In this document: in pieces, positions 7,103 through 14,411 of the stretch
How the letters are laid out: each line of letters begins with the position of its first letter
How positions within the stretch are numbered: position 1 is the stretch's first letter
Assembly: GCA_003022815.1 (NCBI GenBank)
Contig: PXSL01000060.1
Span: 1 to 17,741, forward strand
Source of the DNA: Halobacteriales archaeon SW_5_68_122
Lineage (GTDB): Archaea > Halobacteriota > Halobacteria > Halobacteriales > Haloarculaceae
Direction of reading: 5' to 3'
Length of the DNA stretch: 17,741 nt
Notes under the pieces: model-generated
Seen by the model: the letters and a program-made list of their open reading frames with translations, nothing else
Database searches by the model: none
Told to the model about the DNA's origin: nothing
Position numbers and translations under genes: made by a program

Positions 7103-8446
7103 ATGTCACGCGATGTGCAACGGCGAGACGTGTTGAAGGGCGTAGGAATAACGGGGATTTCCGTCGGGCTTGCCGGATGCAACGGGAACGGGAACGGGAA
7201 CGGTGAGGACACCGCGACGGACGAAGGCAACGGCAACGGCAGCGGTGGTAGCAGCGGCCTCGAGATTAGCACGAGCGTCGAGGACACCGAAACCCGTTCG
7301 AGCGCCGGATCGGAGGCGGCCGAACGACTCGTTGGCCAGGGCGTCCCTATGATATGTGGGACCGCCTCCTCGGGCGTCAACGTCCCCGTTTCGGACGGGA
7401 CGCTCGCGCCGAGCGAGGTGGTCGGCTGCTCGCCGTCCTCGACCGCCATCTCGGTGACCAACCTCGACGACGACGACTACATCTTCCGGACGGCTCCCTC
7501 GGACATTCTCCAGGGGCAGGTCGACGCGAGCGTCATGTCCGACCGGCTCGGAGCCTCGTCGGTCTCGACGCTGTACGTCGATAATGACTACGGTCAGCAG
7601 CTCAACGACCAGTTCGCCGAGAGTTTCAGCGGCGAGGTGCTCAGCCAGAACGCCTATGCCCAGGGGTCCTCGTCGTACTCGTCCGTTGTCCAGACGGCGT
7701 TGAACGGCAACCCCGACGGGCTGTTCATCGTCGGCTACCCGGAGGACGGTCAGCAGCTCTTCCGGGACTACTACTCGACGAGCGACGGCAGCGAGGACAT
7801 CTTGATCCCGGACGGCTTGCGCGACGGCGCATTGCCGGGGCAGATCGGTAACGACATGGAAAACGTGACCGGTACCGCGCCCGCGGCGGGCGGTCCGGCA
7901 CAGGAGGCGTTCACCGCGGCCTTCGAGGAGCGGTACGGTGAGTCGCCCGGCGTATTCACGGCACAGTCCTATGACTCGGCTGCTGTTCTCATCCTGGCGA
8001 ACGTCGCCGCCGGCGAGAACGACGGCACGGCCGTCCGCGACCAGATGCGCAACGTCGCCAACCCGGACGGCATGGAAGTCACTCCGGAGAACTTCGTTGA
8101 AGGGGTCGAGGAAGTCGCGGCCGGCAACCCGGTGAACTACCAGGGTGCCTCCTCGGACGTCAACTTCAACGACGCGGGCGACCCCGCCAACGCCGCCTAC
8201 GACATCTGGGAGTTCGACGGCCAGGACAGCGAGTCGACCTCGGCCGTCGACACCCAGTCCTTCGAGGGTGAGAACCCCGAGGGTACCGGTCCCTCGGCCG
8301 ACGAGATTCCCGGTAGCGACCTGAGCCGGACGGTCGAACTCGGCATCCTGCTACCGACCACCGGTAACCTCGCGTCCGTCGGCGAACCGATGACGCGAGC
8401 CGCCGAGATGCCCGCTCTCGAGGTCAACGAGGCCGACCTCAGCTAG
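7103..8446 (+). CDS. Branched-chain amino acid/amide-type ABC transporter substrate-binding lipoprotein, apparently circularly permuted
   Basis: A 447-residue exported solute-binding protein (Peripla_BP_6/LivJ-LivK type). The signal is of Tat lipoprotein type: RRDVLKGVG (7-15), hydrophobic core, lipobox LAGC with Cys26, then an Asn/Gly/Ser-rich linker to about residue 51. Family blocks follow: SSGVNVPVSDG (89-99), CSPSSTAISV (109-118), FRTAPSDILQGQV (128-140), LYVDNDYGQQL (157-167), VTGTAPAAGGP (255-265) and YQGASSDVNFNDAGD (346-360). The mature domain lacks the usual opening strand and helix. That unit, VELGILLPTTGNLASVGEPM and on (410-447), is instead at the extreme C-terminus after a linker (388-408). 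The start was chosen for the signal peptide and the TATA box. It probably feeds the livHMGF genes that converge on it. The ligand cannot be told from sequence. Confidence 0.93.
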   Translation: MSRDVQRRDVLKGVGITGISVGLAGCNGNGNGNGEDTATDEGNGNGSGGSSGLEISTSVEDTETRSSAGSEAAERLVGQGVPMICGTASSGVNVPVSDGTLAPSEVVGCSPSSTAISVTNLDDDDYIFRTAPSDILQGQVDASVMSDRLGASSVSTLYVDNDYGQQLNDQFAESFSGEVLSQNAYAQGSSSYSSVVQTALNGNPDGLFIVGYPEDGQQLFRDYYSTSDGSEDILIPDGLRDGALPGQIGNDMENVTGTAPAAGGPAQEAFTAAFEERYGESPGVFTAQSYDSAAVLILANVAAGENDGTAVRDQMRNVANPDGMEVTPENFVEGVEEVAAGNPVNYQGASSDVNFNDAGDPANAAYDIWEFDGQDSESTSAVDTQSFEGENPEGTGPSADEIPGSDLSRTVELGILLPTTGNLASVGEPMTRAAEMPALEVNEADLS

Positions 8447-8465
8447 ACCGGTCCGGTTCGACTCC

Positions 8466-8470
8466 TTTTT
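8466..8470 (+). terminator. Oligo-T terminator of the binding-protein gene
   Basis: A TTTTT run 20 bases after the stop codon, preceded by a C/T-rich stretch, is a typical archaeal termination signal. Confidence 0.5.
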
Positions 8471-8485
8471 ATCAGCAGTTTCGAG

Positions 8486-8557
8486 GCGGAGCCCCCGGCA
8501 TCAAGGAGCAAGAGCTTCCAACTGGTCGGAAGCACGACGCGAGTAGGCCGGGGAGGA
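8486..8557 (+). repeat. GC-rich structured element, copy 1 (upstream of tnpB)
   Basis: CCCCGGC (8493-8499) pairs with GCCGGGG (8547-8553), enclosing GCTTCC (8514-8519) paired with GGAAGC (8528-8533). The block GCGGAGCCCCCGGC (8486-8499) and the core GCGAGTAGGCCGGGGAGGA (8539-8557) recur exactly on the minus strand at 17334-17321 and 17299-17281. Both copies stand at the upstream side of a TnpB element, so this may be its left end. It may instead be an independent 3'-gene element that both insertions sit next to. Confidence 0.6.
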
Positions 8558-8560
8558 CAG

Positions 8561-8605
8561 CGAGGGAGCAAGCTCCCTCGGGCCGTGCGAGCGGGCAAAG
8601 CCCGC
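8561..8605 (+). repeat. Two adjacent strong hairpins upstream of tnpB
   Basis: CGAGGGAGC (8561-8569) pairs perfectly with GCTCCCTCG (8572-8580), and GCGGGC (8591-8596) pairs with GCCCGC (8600-8605) around AAA. They lie in the 250-base gap between the binding-protein gene and tnpB. Subterminal hairpins are typical of IS200/IS605-family left ends, which is the likeliest role. Confidence 0.55.
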
Positions 8606-8665
8606 GCGCAGAAGCCGACACTCGATGAACTAAACCACGAGACAGTAGCCCCCTGACTCCCGAAC

Positions 8666-8672
8666 TATTAAG
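8666..8672 (+). promoter_or_regulatory. TATA-like element of tnpB
   Basis: TATTAAG centred near 8669 stands 28 bases before the tnpB ATG at 8697, which fits a leaderless transcript. Confidence 0.45.
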
Positions 8673-8696
8673 TACCATTGGAATAGCGCCTGAAAT

Positions 8697-9953
8697 ATGG
8701 AGGTCAGACGCACTGCACCAGTCAAGCTTGTTATCCCCGACGAGTATCACGACGACCTCCACGAAACTGCCGACCAATTTCTCTACTGCGCGAACGAGGC
8801 TAGTGACTACTGTCGGGACAACACCGACTACGAAGACTGTATCACCTCGAACGTGAAAGCCAGAGACGCGCTGTACGACCGTCTCCGCGATGAAACTGAC
8901 CTCACGGCAAACCTCGTCCAAGAAGCCATCCGGCGTGCCGTCCACGCCGTAGACAGTGGCGTAGACCGCTGGAAGAACGGCAAACGGACGAACAAGCCAG
9001 AGTTCACCTCGTGGAGTATGGTCTACGACAAGCGTAGTGCGACCTTCTACCGAAACAAAATCTCACTCTCTACAGTAAATGGACGCATTAAGTGTGACTT
9101 CAAGCTGCCCGCCGATAGTCCAACACCATACGAGAAATATGTCTTGTCCGAAGACTACGAGTTTCGGACGAGTACACTCCAATACGACCGAGCAACCGAC
9201 GAGTTCTATTTCCACATCAAAACGTGGAAGGTAGACGACGCTGGTGAGGCTATTGAAATCGAGGGTTCGGACGATACCGGGCACCAGACAGTCCTCGGCA
9301 TCGACCTCGGCGTGAACAGTCTCGCAGTCGCTTCAACGGGCACGTTCTGGAGCGGTGACGAGTACGACCACTGGATTCGAGAGTTCGAGAAGCGCCGAAC
9401 GGAGATGCAACAGCGTGGAACACAGGCCGCGCACAACGCTTTCCTGCGACTTGGAAGGCGTGAACGAGCATGGCGGAAACAGTATATCCACACGGTCGCT
9501 AACGAACTCGTCACAGAGGCAGTCGAACACGACTGCGACGTAATCGTGGTTGAGGAGTTAACGGATATTCGAGAGCGACTGCCACATGCTGAGTGGCATC
9601 ATGTGTGGGCATTCCGCCGTCTTGTTGAATACGTTGAGTACAAAGCTCCAGAACGCGGTATTGCGGTTGAACAGGTTGAGCCCGACCATACGAGCCAACG
9701 GTGTTCACACACCGACTGTGGATTCACCCACGAAGACAATCGTGACGGCGAACACTTCGAGTGTCTGAAATGTGGGTACCAAATCAACGCCGACTACAAC
9801 GGCGCGAAAAACGTCGGACTACGGTATATGCGGAAGCGACAGCACAGACTGCGTTCCTCGCCCATGTCGGGGGGCGTAGACGCACCAGTAGACGTGCGTA
9901 TAAATGGTGGGATGCTGAACGGCGACGGCTCTCGGCCACCCACCGAGAGTTGA
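8697..9953 (+). CDS. tnpB: TnpB RNA-guided nuclease (RuvC-like, IS200/IS605 family)
   Basis: A 418-residue TnpB, the transposon-encoded ancestor type of Cas12 nucleases, which uses a right-end-derived omega RNA to cut target DNA. The RuvC catalytic set is complete: Asp203 in GIDLGVNSLAV, Glu286 in VVEELTDIRERL and Asp366 in INADYNGAKNVG. The zinc finger has all four cysteines (Cys336, Cys341, Cys356, Cys359). The N-terminal helix-turn-helix/wedge region begins VRRTAPVKLVIPDEYHDDL. The length is normal and the frame is undamaged, so it is probably active. Codon use is less GC-rich than in neighbouring genes, in keeping with a mobile gene. The stop at 9951-9953 falls just past the first right-end hairpin; a neighbouring frame continues to 10009, but that stretch is better explained as conserved omega RNA. 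Confidence 0.95.
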   Translation: MEVRRTAPVKLVIPDEYHDDLHETADQFLYCANEASDYCRDNTDYEDCITSNVKARDALYDRLRDETDLTANLVQEAIRRAVHAVDSGVDRWKNGKRTNKPEFTSWSMVYDKRSATFYRNKISLSTVNGRIKCDFKLPADSPTPYEKYVLSEDYEFRTSTLQYDRATDEFYFHIKTWKVDDAGEAIEIEGSDDTGHQTVLGIDLGVNSLAVASTGTFWSGDEYDHWIREFEKRRTEMQQRGTQAAHNAFLRLGRRERAWRKQYIHTVANELVTEAVEHDCDVIVVEELTDIRERLPHAEWHHVWAFRRLVEYVEYKAPERGIAVEQVEPDHTSQRCSHTDCGFTHEDNRDGEHFECLKCGYQINADYNGAKNVGLRYMRKRQHRLRSSPMSGGVDAPVDVRINGGMLNGDGSRPPTES

Positions 9954-10033
9954 TCGCCGGGAGTCCACATCAAAGCCCCTCACTCAACGAGCGAACCCCT
10001 TGTGGGTGAGCGAAGTAGGGTGGGGTAGTTTAC
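9929..10033 (+). ncRNA. Predicted omega RNA / right-end scaffold of the TnpB element
   Basis: The tnpB 3' end and the bases beyond it hold stable hairpins: CTCTCGG (9929-9935) with CCGAGAG (9943-9949), and CTCAC (9979-9983) with GTGAG (10006-10010), or alternatively ACCC (9995-9998) with GGGT (10004-10007). TnpB guide RNAs overlap the gene 3' end in the sense direction, as described for IS1341-type genes in Halobacterium. The scaffold from 9972 aligns by eye with a second right end at 16985-17047 (minus). The guide would be the host sequence just past 10033, the antisense of the livF 3' end. The 5' end is not known. Confidence 0.5.
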
Positions 10034-10809
10034 CCGCCGAGGAAGTCCTGTCGGACCTGCTCGTCGTTCAGCAGCGCGGTTCCGCTGTCCTCGTAGCGGT
10101 TCTCGCCGTCGACGAGAACGTACCCGCGGTCGCAGCGTCGCAGCGCCTCCTTTGCGTTCTGCTCGACCATCAGGATGGCCGTGCCGGAGTCGTTGATCTC
10201 GTCGACCTTCTCGAACATCTCGTCGACGAGGTCCGGTGCGAGTCCCGCGGAGGGCTCGTCGAGAAGCAACATATCAGGCGACAGCATCAGCGCCCGGCCC
10301 ATCGCGAGCATCTGCTGTTGACCGCCGCTCATGGTGCCGGCCTTCTGTTCCCGGCGCTCCTCGAGGATGGGGAACCGGTCGAAGACCTCGTCGAGAGCGT
10401 CCTGGGGCACCTCATCGAGGATGTACGCGCCCATCTCGAGGTTCTCGCGGACGGTCAGCGACCCGAAGATGTTGTCGTTCTGTGGCACGTATCCCAGCCC
10501 CTCGTAGATGATGTCGTCGGGCTTCATGCCAGTGATATCCTTGTCGTTGAACGTGACTGTCCCGCCCATGTGGGAAGTGAGTCCGAAGACGGACTTCATC
10601 ACGGTAGATTTGCCCGCGCCGTTCGGCCCGACGATGGTGACATACTCCTTGCCACCGACGTCGAGGTCGACGTCGGTGAGAATCCGGAGGTCACCGTAGC
10701 CGGCGTCGAGGTTGCGCACTTGGAGCAGCGAGTCCGACCACCGTCGCAGTTCCGTTGCGGCGCCGCTCGTCTCGTCGGCCGCGTCGCCGTCGGCGGTGTC
10801 CGTGCTCAT
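10030..10809 (-). CDS. livF: Branched-chain amino acid-type ABC transporter ATP-binding protein LivF
   Basis: A 259-residue cytoplasmic ATPase of a HAAT-type importer. Motifs are Walker A GPNGAGKST (61-69), Q-loop Gln110 in YVPQNDNIF, signature MSGGQQQ (160-166) and Walker B MLLLDEP (180-186). The H-loop position reads VEQN, with Gln in place of His, as is normal for LivF. The C-terminus DFLGG is the usual end of haloarchaeal LivF. The start at 10809 overlaps the livG stop as ATGA, which shows translational coupling. It is the last gene of the livHMGF operon. The TAA stop (10032-10030) lies within the conserved end of the neighbouring TnpB element, so the insertion may have supplied it. Confidence 0.94.
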   Translation of the reverse strand: MSTDTADGDAADETSGAATELRRWSDSLLQVRNLDAGYGDLRILTDVDLDVGGKEYVTIVGPNGAGKSTVMKSVFGLTSHMGGTVTFNDKDITGMKPDDIIYEGLGYVPQNDNIFGSLTVRENLEMGAYILDEVPQDALDEVFDRFPILEERREQKAGTMSGGQQQMLAMGRALMLSPDMLLLDEPSAGLAPDLVDEMFEKVDEINDSGTAILMVEQNAKEALRRCDRGYVLVDGENRYEDSGTALLNDEQVRQDFLGG

Positions 10810-11711
10810 GCGTCGACCTCCCCGCCGAGGTACGCCTCTAAAACGCGCTGGTCGGACTTGACCTCGGCCGGCGTCCCCTCCGTGAGGACCCGTCCTTGGT
10901 GCATCACGATGACATGTTCGCAATTGTTCATGATGAGATCCATGTCGTGTTCGACGATGAGAAAGGTGTACCCCTGCTCGCGGAGGTCGTGAAGGTGCTC
11001 CAGCAGCCGTTCCTCAAGCGACGGGTTGACGCCGGCGAACGGTTCGTCGAGCAGGAGCACGTCGGGGTCAGTCAACAGCACGCGCGCCAACTCCAGCAGT
11101 TTTCGTTGTCCGCCCGAGAGGTTCTCCGCGTACTCGTCGGCGAGGTGGTCAATGTCGAAGAACTCTAGGGTGTCCCAGACGTCCTCGAGCACCTCCTCTT
11201 CCTGTTCGACGACCGACCGGCGGGTGAACGGGAGGACGCTCCGCCACAGCGACTCGCCACGCTGGCGCATCGGCGCCAGCATCAGGTTCTCGAGGACGGT
11301 CATCTCGCCGAGTTCGCGCGCAATCTGGAACGTCCGGGCGAGCCCCTGGTCGGCGACCTCGTGGGGGGCGAGCCCGGTGATATCCCGGCCGTTGAACCGG
11401 ACGGTGCCGGCGGTCGGCTCGAGAATCCCCGTGATGCAGTTGAAGGTTGTTGACTTCCCCGCGCCGTTCGGACCGATGAGACCCGTCAGACTCCCCTCCT
11501 CGACCTCGAACGACGGGTTGTCGACGGCGGTAAGGCCGCCGAACTGTTTCTTCAGGTTCTCGACCTGCAGCGGGATAGCGTCCGGAACGTGTTTGGCCGC
11601 CTCCTCAACCTTGGAGTCCTGTGTCTCCACCTCGTCGTAGTCGATGTCGCCCTCTTCCGGCACGTTCGACTCGACGGCCTCTTCAGGGGCATCGACGTCG
11701 GTGTCACTCAT
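10806..11711 (-). CDS. livG: Branched-chain amino acid-type ABC transporter ATP-binding protein LivG
   Basis: A 301-residue ATPase, partner of LivF. Motifs are Walker A GPNGAGKST (80-88), Q-loop in RTFQIARELGEMTVLENLM (126-144), signature LSGGQ (198-202), Walker B VLLLDEP (218-224) and H-loop His255 in IVEHDMD. The LivG-type C-terminal region EGTPAEV...LEAYLGG follows. About 45 acidic residues precede the ABC domain (SDTDVDAPEEAVESNVPEEG...), a haloarchaeal extension not usual in bacterial LivG. The start at 11711 overlaps the livM stop by eight bases (ATGAGTGA). A further ten residues upstream are possible but would deepen the overlap. Confidence 0.94.
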   Translation of the reverse strand: MSDTDVDAPEEAVESNVPEEGDIDYDEVETQDSKVEEAAKHVPDAIPLQVENLKKQFGGLTAVDNPSFEVEEGSLTGLIGPNGAGKSTTFNCITGILEPTAGTVRFNGRDITGLAPHEVADQGLARTFQIARELGEMTVLENLMLAPMRQRGESLWRSVLPFTRRSVVEQEEEVLEDVWDTLEFFDIDHLADEYAENLSGGQRKLLELARVLLTDPDVLLLDEPFAGVNPSLEERLLEHLHDLREQGYTFLIVEHDMDLIMNNCEHVIVMHQGRVLTEGTPAEVKSDQRVLEAYLGGEVDA

Positions 11712-13062
11712 TTTCCTCCCCTCCGTCGGTCGCAGCCACACGGCCGCCGCTCGACTGCCGGTCCGGCCGCTCGAGCGAGATTGCAGCCGCTTGTTCCTTT
11801 CTGTGCCCGAGCAGCCCCTGTGGGCGGTTCTGCATCAGGTAGATGATGACGAGCCCCATCAGGAGCAGCTGGAGGTCCTGGATTTTCGCCGCCGTGTACA
11901 GCAGCAACGGCATGACGTCGAAGCTACCGGCGATGGGCGCCATTGCCTCGCCCAGACCACCGCGGGCGACTTGGCCCAGGTCCGTCTCGGTCAACTCGTC
12001 GATGACGCTCTGCAGGAATCGCGGGCCACGGAAGAGGACGGCTGCGAACACCGCTCCTCCCATTATGCTGCCGGTGTTGGAGCCGGCGCCGCCGACGATC
12101 AGTGCCACCCAGATGAAGAACGTCAGCGTCGGACGGAACTGCGTGTGGTTGATGGTGCCGCGGCCGCCGGCGTTCATGAACCAGAGCACGCCGAGTAGCC
12201 CCATCAGTCCACAGCCGACCATGAACACGATGATTTTGAATCGGCCGGTGTCTTTGCCGAGAGAGTTGGTCGCCTCCTCGTCCTCGCGGATGGCCTTCAG
12301 CACGCGGCCGAACGGCGAGTTGCCCATTCGCTGGAGCAGTCCGTAAAACAGCAGGACGAACACGAGGAGTATCACCGCGTAGATAGTACGGTCGACCGCC
12401 GTCTGTGGATTGGCCGCCACCCCGTCGAACGCTGCGACCAGACCGTCGTAAACGCCGCCGAGGAACAGTGTGTCGAACAGCAGCTCTGCCTCGTTGCCCC
12501 AGTCGAGCTGGAGCCCGTCGCCGCCGCCGAGGCCGATCACCCGGCCGCCGACCTCGAAGCTTGACAGTCTTCTGTTCCGGACCGTGAGACGGAAGATTTC
12601 GCTGACCGCGACGGTGACGATGGCGAGATAGTCGGCCCGAAGCCGGAGAGCCGGCAGCGCGACCACCAGGCCGAACAGCGCGGCAGCGACCGCACCGGCC
12701 AGCATACCGACGAGCAGCGGGAGACCGAGTCCGCCGGTCGACCCGGCGATCGTTCCGCTCCCCTCCGTCACCGGCTGCTTGGAGACGATGGCCGCTACGT
12801 GAACGCCGACGCCCATGAAGCCGATGATACCGATGTTGAACAGACCGGTGTACCCCCAGTGGAGGTTCAGCGCCAGCGCGCCGAGCGCGAACAGGCCAAT
12901 CCACCTGGTCAGCGACATCAGGTTGCTGACCGGGTCGACGCCGATGACGCTGCCAGCGACCAAGTAGACCGCGTAGATGACTGCGAGCAGTCCGACCACC
13001 ATCGCCGCGTCGCTGTCCGTGACCGACGGTATCCGGTCCGGAAGCTGCTCGCTCAGGCTCAT
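11704..13062 (-). CDS. livM: Branched-chain amino acid-type ABC transporter permease LivM
   Basis: A 452-residue inner-membrane permease. It has the BPD_transp_2 pattern: about ten hydrophobic segments, with LNLHWGYTGLFNIGIIGFMGVG (66-87), LRLRADYLAIVTVAVSEIFRLTV (139-161) and the coupling-helix block GNSPFGRVLKAIREDEEATNSLG. The last segment ends near the NRPQGLLG motif typical of LivM C-termini, and a hydrophilic tail of about 35 residues follows. A loop of about 70 residues between the LTVRNRRL and YAVILLVFVLLFYG blocks is longer than in many bacterial LivM. The ATG at 13062 overlaps the livH stop as ATGA. Confidence 0.93.
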   Translation of the reverse strand: MSLSEQLPDRIPSVTDSDAAMVVGLLAVIYAVYLVAGSVIGVDPVSNLMSLTRWIGLFALGALALNLHWGYTGLFNIGIIGFMGVGVHVAAIVSKQPVTEGSGTIAGSTGGLGLPLLVGMLAGAVAAALFGLVVALPALRLRADYLAIVTVAVSEIFRLTVRNRRLSSFEVGGRVIGLGGGDGLQLDWGNEAELLFDTLFLGGVYDGLVAAFDGVAANPQTAVDRTIYAVILLVFVLLFYGLLQRMGNSPFGRVLKAIREDEEATNSLGKDTGRFKIIVFMVGCGLMGLLGVLWFMNAGGRGTINHTQFRPTLTFFIWVALIVGGAGSNTGSIMGGAVFAAVLFRGPRFLQSVIDELTETDLGQVARGGLGEAMAPIAGSFDVMPLLLYTAAKIQDLQLLLMGLVIIYLMQNRPQGLLGHRKEQAAAISLERPDRQSSGGRVAATDGGEENE

Positions 13063-14213
13063 GCTGTTGTCCTCCCGCCGAACAGACCCGATGGCCTGAC
13101 GACCAGTACCACTATCATCAGCGCAAACGCGGCAGCCTTTTGGAGGGCAGGCGGAATGAAAATCGTCGAGAGGTCATGTGTCAGCCCGATGATGAGGCCC
13201 CCGGCCATCGCGCCGTATATCGAGCCGATTCCGCCCAGAATGACCGCGGCGAACACCAACAACAGGAACAGCCAGCCGTCGAACCAGCCGAACGTGCCCC
13301 GCCACAGCACCCACGTGTAGCCGGCGACCCCGGTGAGGCTGCCGCCGAGAATCCACGTGAATTGGACAACCCGGTCGGTCGGGATGCCGGTCACCTTTGC
13401 GAGGTCCTTGTTGTCCGCCATCGCACGCATCGCCTTGCCCAGCTTCGACGTCTGTAATAGCAGGTGGACGCCGAGCATCAGTGCCACACCCAGAATCAGC
13501 AGGGTGAAGTCGTGGGCGTCGAGTCTGAGGGCGCCGTTGCCGATGGGGATAGCCAGGTCCCAGGCCTCGGACGAGGTGTACGTGTTCCGCTTGCTCGTGC
13601 CCCACACGAAGTTGACGAGGTACCGCAGGACGAGGGCGACGCCAATGCTCGTTATCAGCAGCGTGACCCCCGACCGGTCCCGAAGCGGTTTGAACGCCAG
13701 GTGGTCCGTGAGCAGGATGACGCCGACGGTACCGGCGCCGGCGATGAGCAGCCCGAGCACGATAGCCAAAAAGGCAATCGGCCCCCCGGTTATCGCCAGC
13801 CCCAGGTCCGACGCATTGAGCTCTATCAGCGTCAGGGCTCCGATATCGTACGTCGCGGCGCCCAGCACTCCGGCGATGACGTACGACGTCATCGTGCCGA
13901 TGAACGCTCCGACGGTGATGAAGTCGCCGTGGGCAAAGTTCGCAAAGCCGAGAATGCTGTAGGTCATTGAGAGACCGATACCGGTCAGTCCGATGATGAG
14001 GCCTCTGAGGAGGCCGTTAGCCACCTTGCTGACGAAGCTATTCATCGGCTCATACCCACCCAGAACGGAGTATCCGCCGAGCTGGAGATCAACCCCGGCC
14101 AGCTTCAGGATTAGATCGGCCGCAAGATACAGCCCGACGAACGCGAGCAACGCGGACAGCGGCCGCTCCACGATTGTGTTGACCGATATATTAGACCGGT
14201 TTTCCACGCCCAT
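13059..14213 (-). CDS. livH: Branched-chain amino acid-type ABC transporter permease LivH
   Basis: A 384-residue membrane permease that pairs with LivM. Family signatures are GLIIGLTGIGLSMTYSILGFANFAHGDFITVGAF, with the conserved FANFAHGD block near residue 95, and the coupling helix LGKAMRAMADNKDLAKVTGIPTDRV. GGIGSIYGAMAGGLIIGL and the C-terminal LVVRPSGLFGGR are the standard LivH ends. It is the first gene of the operon livH-livM-livG-livF, all joined by 4- or 8-base overlaps. A TATA-like TTTATTT lies upstream at 14251-14257. The start at 14213 gives a leader of about 14 bases. The matching binding protein is on the opposite strand at the far end of the operon. Confidence 0.94.
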   Translation of the reverse strand: MGVENRSNISVNTIVERPLSALLAFVGLYLAADLILKLAGVDLQLGGYSVLGGYEPMNSFVSKVANGLLRGLIIGLTGIGLSMTYSILGFANFAHGDFITVGAFIGTMTSYVIAGVLGAATYDIGALTLIELNASDLGLAITGGPIAFLAIVLGLLIAGAGTVGVILLTDHLAFKPLRDRSGVTLLITSIGVALVLRYLVNFVWGTSKRNTYTSSEAWDLAIPIGNGALRLDAHDFTLLILGVALMLGVHLLLQTSKLGKAMRAMADNKDLAKVTGIPTDRVVQFTWILGGSLTGVAGYTWVLWRGTFGWFDGWLFLLLVFAAVILGGIGSIYGAMAGGLIIGLTHDLSTIFIPPALQKAAAFALMIVVLVVRPSGLFGGRTTA

Positions 14214-14250
14214 GAGTTTGTATCACAAGCTACTCCGGGTACGCGATAGT

Positions 14251-14257
14251 AAATAAA
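14251..14257 (-). promoter_or_regulatory. TATA box of the livHMGF operon
   Basis: On the minus strand TTTATTT, preceded by GAAGG, lies about 41 bases before the livH ATG and would place initiation near 14227. It lies within the 198-base divergent region shared with pgk. Confidence 0.5.
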
Positions 14258-14411
14258 CCTTCGCAAGAGGCCTCACGCTGCTTAACAACACAGTTGCTCC
14301 GTTGCAGGTCGGTGGCAAACGACAGAGGCGTTCCGGGTGGACTCGATTCCTGTCGGCGAGTGCGCTGGGTCAATGGAAACGCCTATGCGGTACCCGTAGG
14401 GAGCCAAAGAC

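Larger units (their letters stand above)
8486..10033 (+). mobile_element. IS1341-type (IS200/IS605 superfamily) element carrying tnpB only; ends approximate
   Basis: A single tnpB gene without a neighbouring tnpA, flanked by hairpin-rich ends. The right end, GGGGTAGTTTAC (10022-10033), and a left-end block around 8632-8650 (AAACCACGAGACAGTAGCC) both have counterparts in a deleted element at 16985-17334. That pairing is the basis for the boundaries. The left boundary at 8486 is an inference and could lie further right. The element occupies the gap between the convergent binding-protein and livF genes. Such stand-alone tnpB elements are thought to be mobilised by a TnpA supplied elsewhere. Confidence 0.7.

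Noticed and set aside
7181..7250. Short tandem repeat (AACGGG) in the binding-protein gene
   Set aside because: It encodes the Asn-Gly/Ser linker usual after the lipobox in haloarchaeal binding proteins.
9761..10009. Open frame overlapping the tnpB 3' end, ending GSPHQSPSLNERTPCG, as a sign of a tnpB frameshift
   Set aside because: TnpB is complete in its own frame through the last catalytic Asp. The overlapping stretch is better explained as conserved omega RNA sequence.
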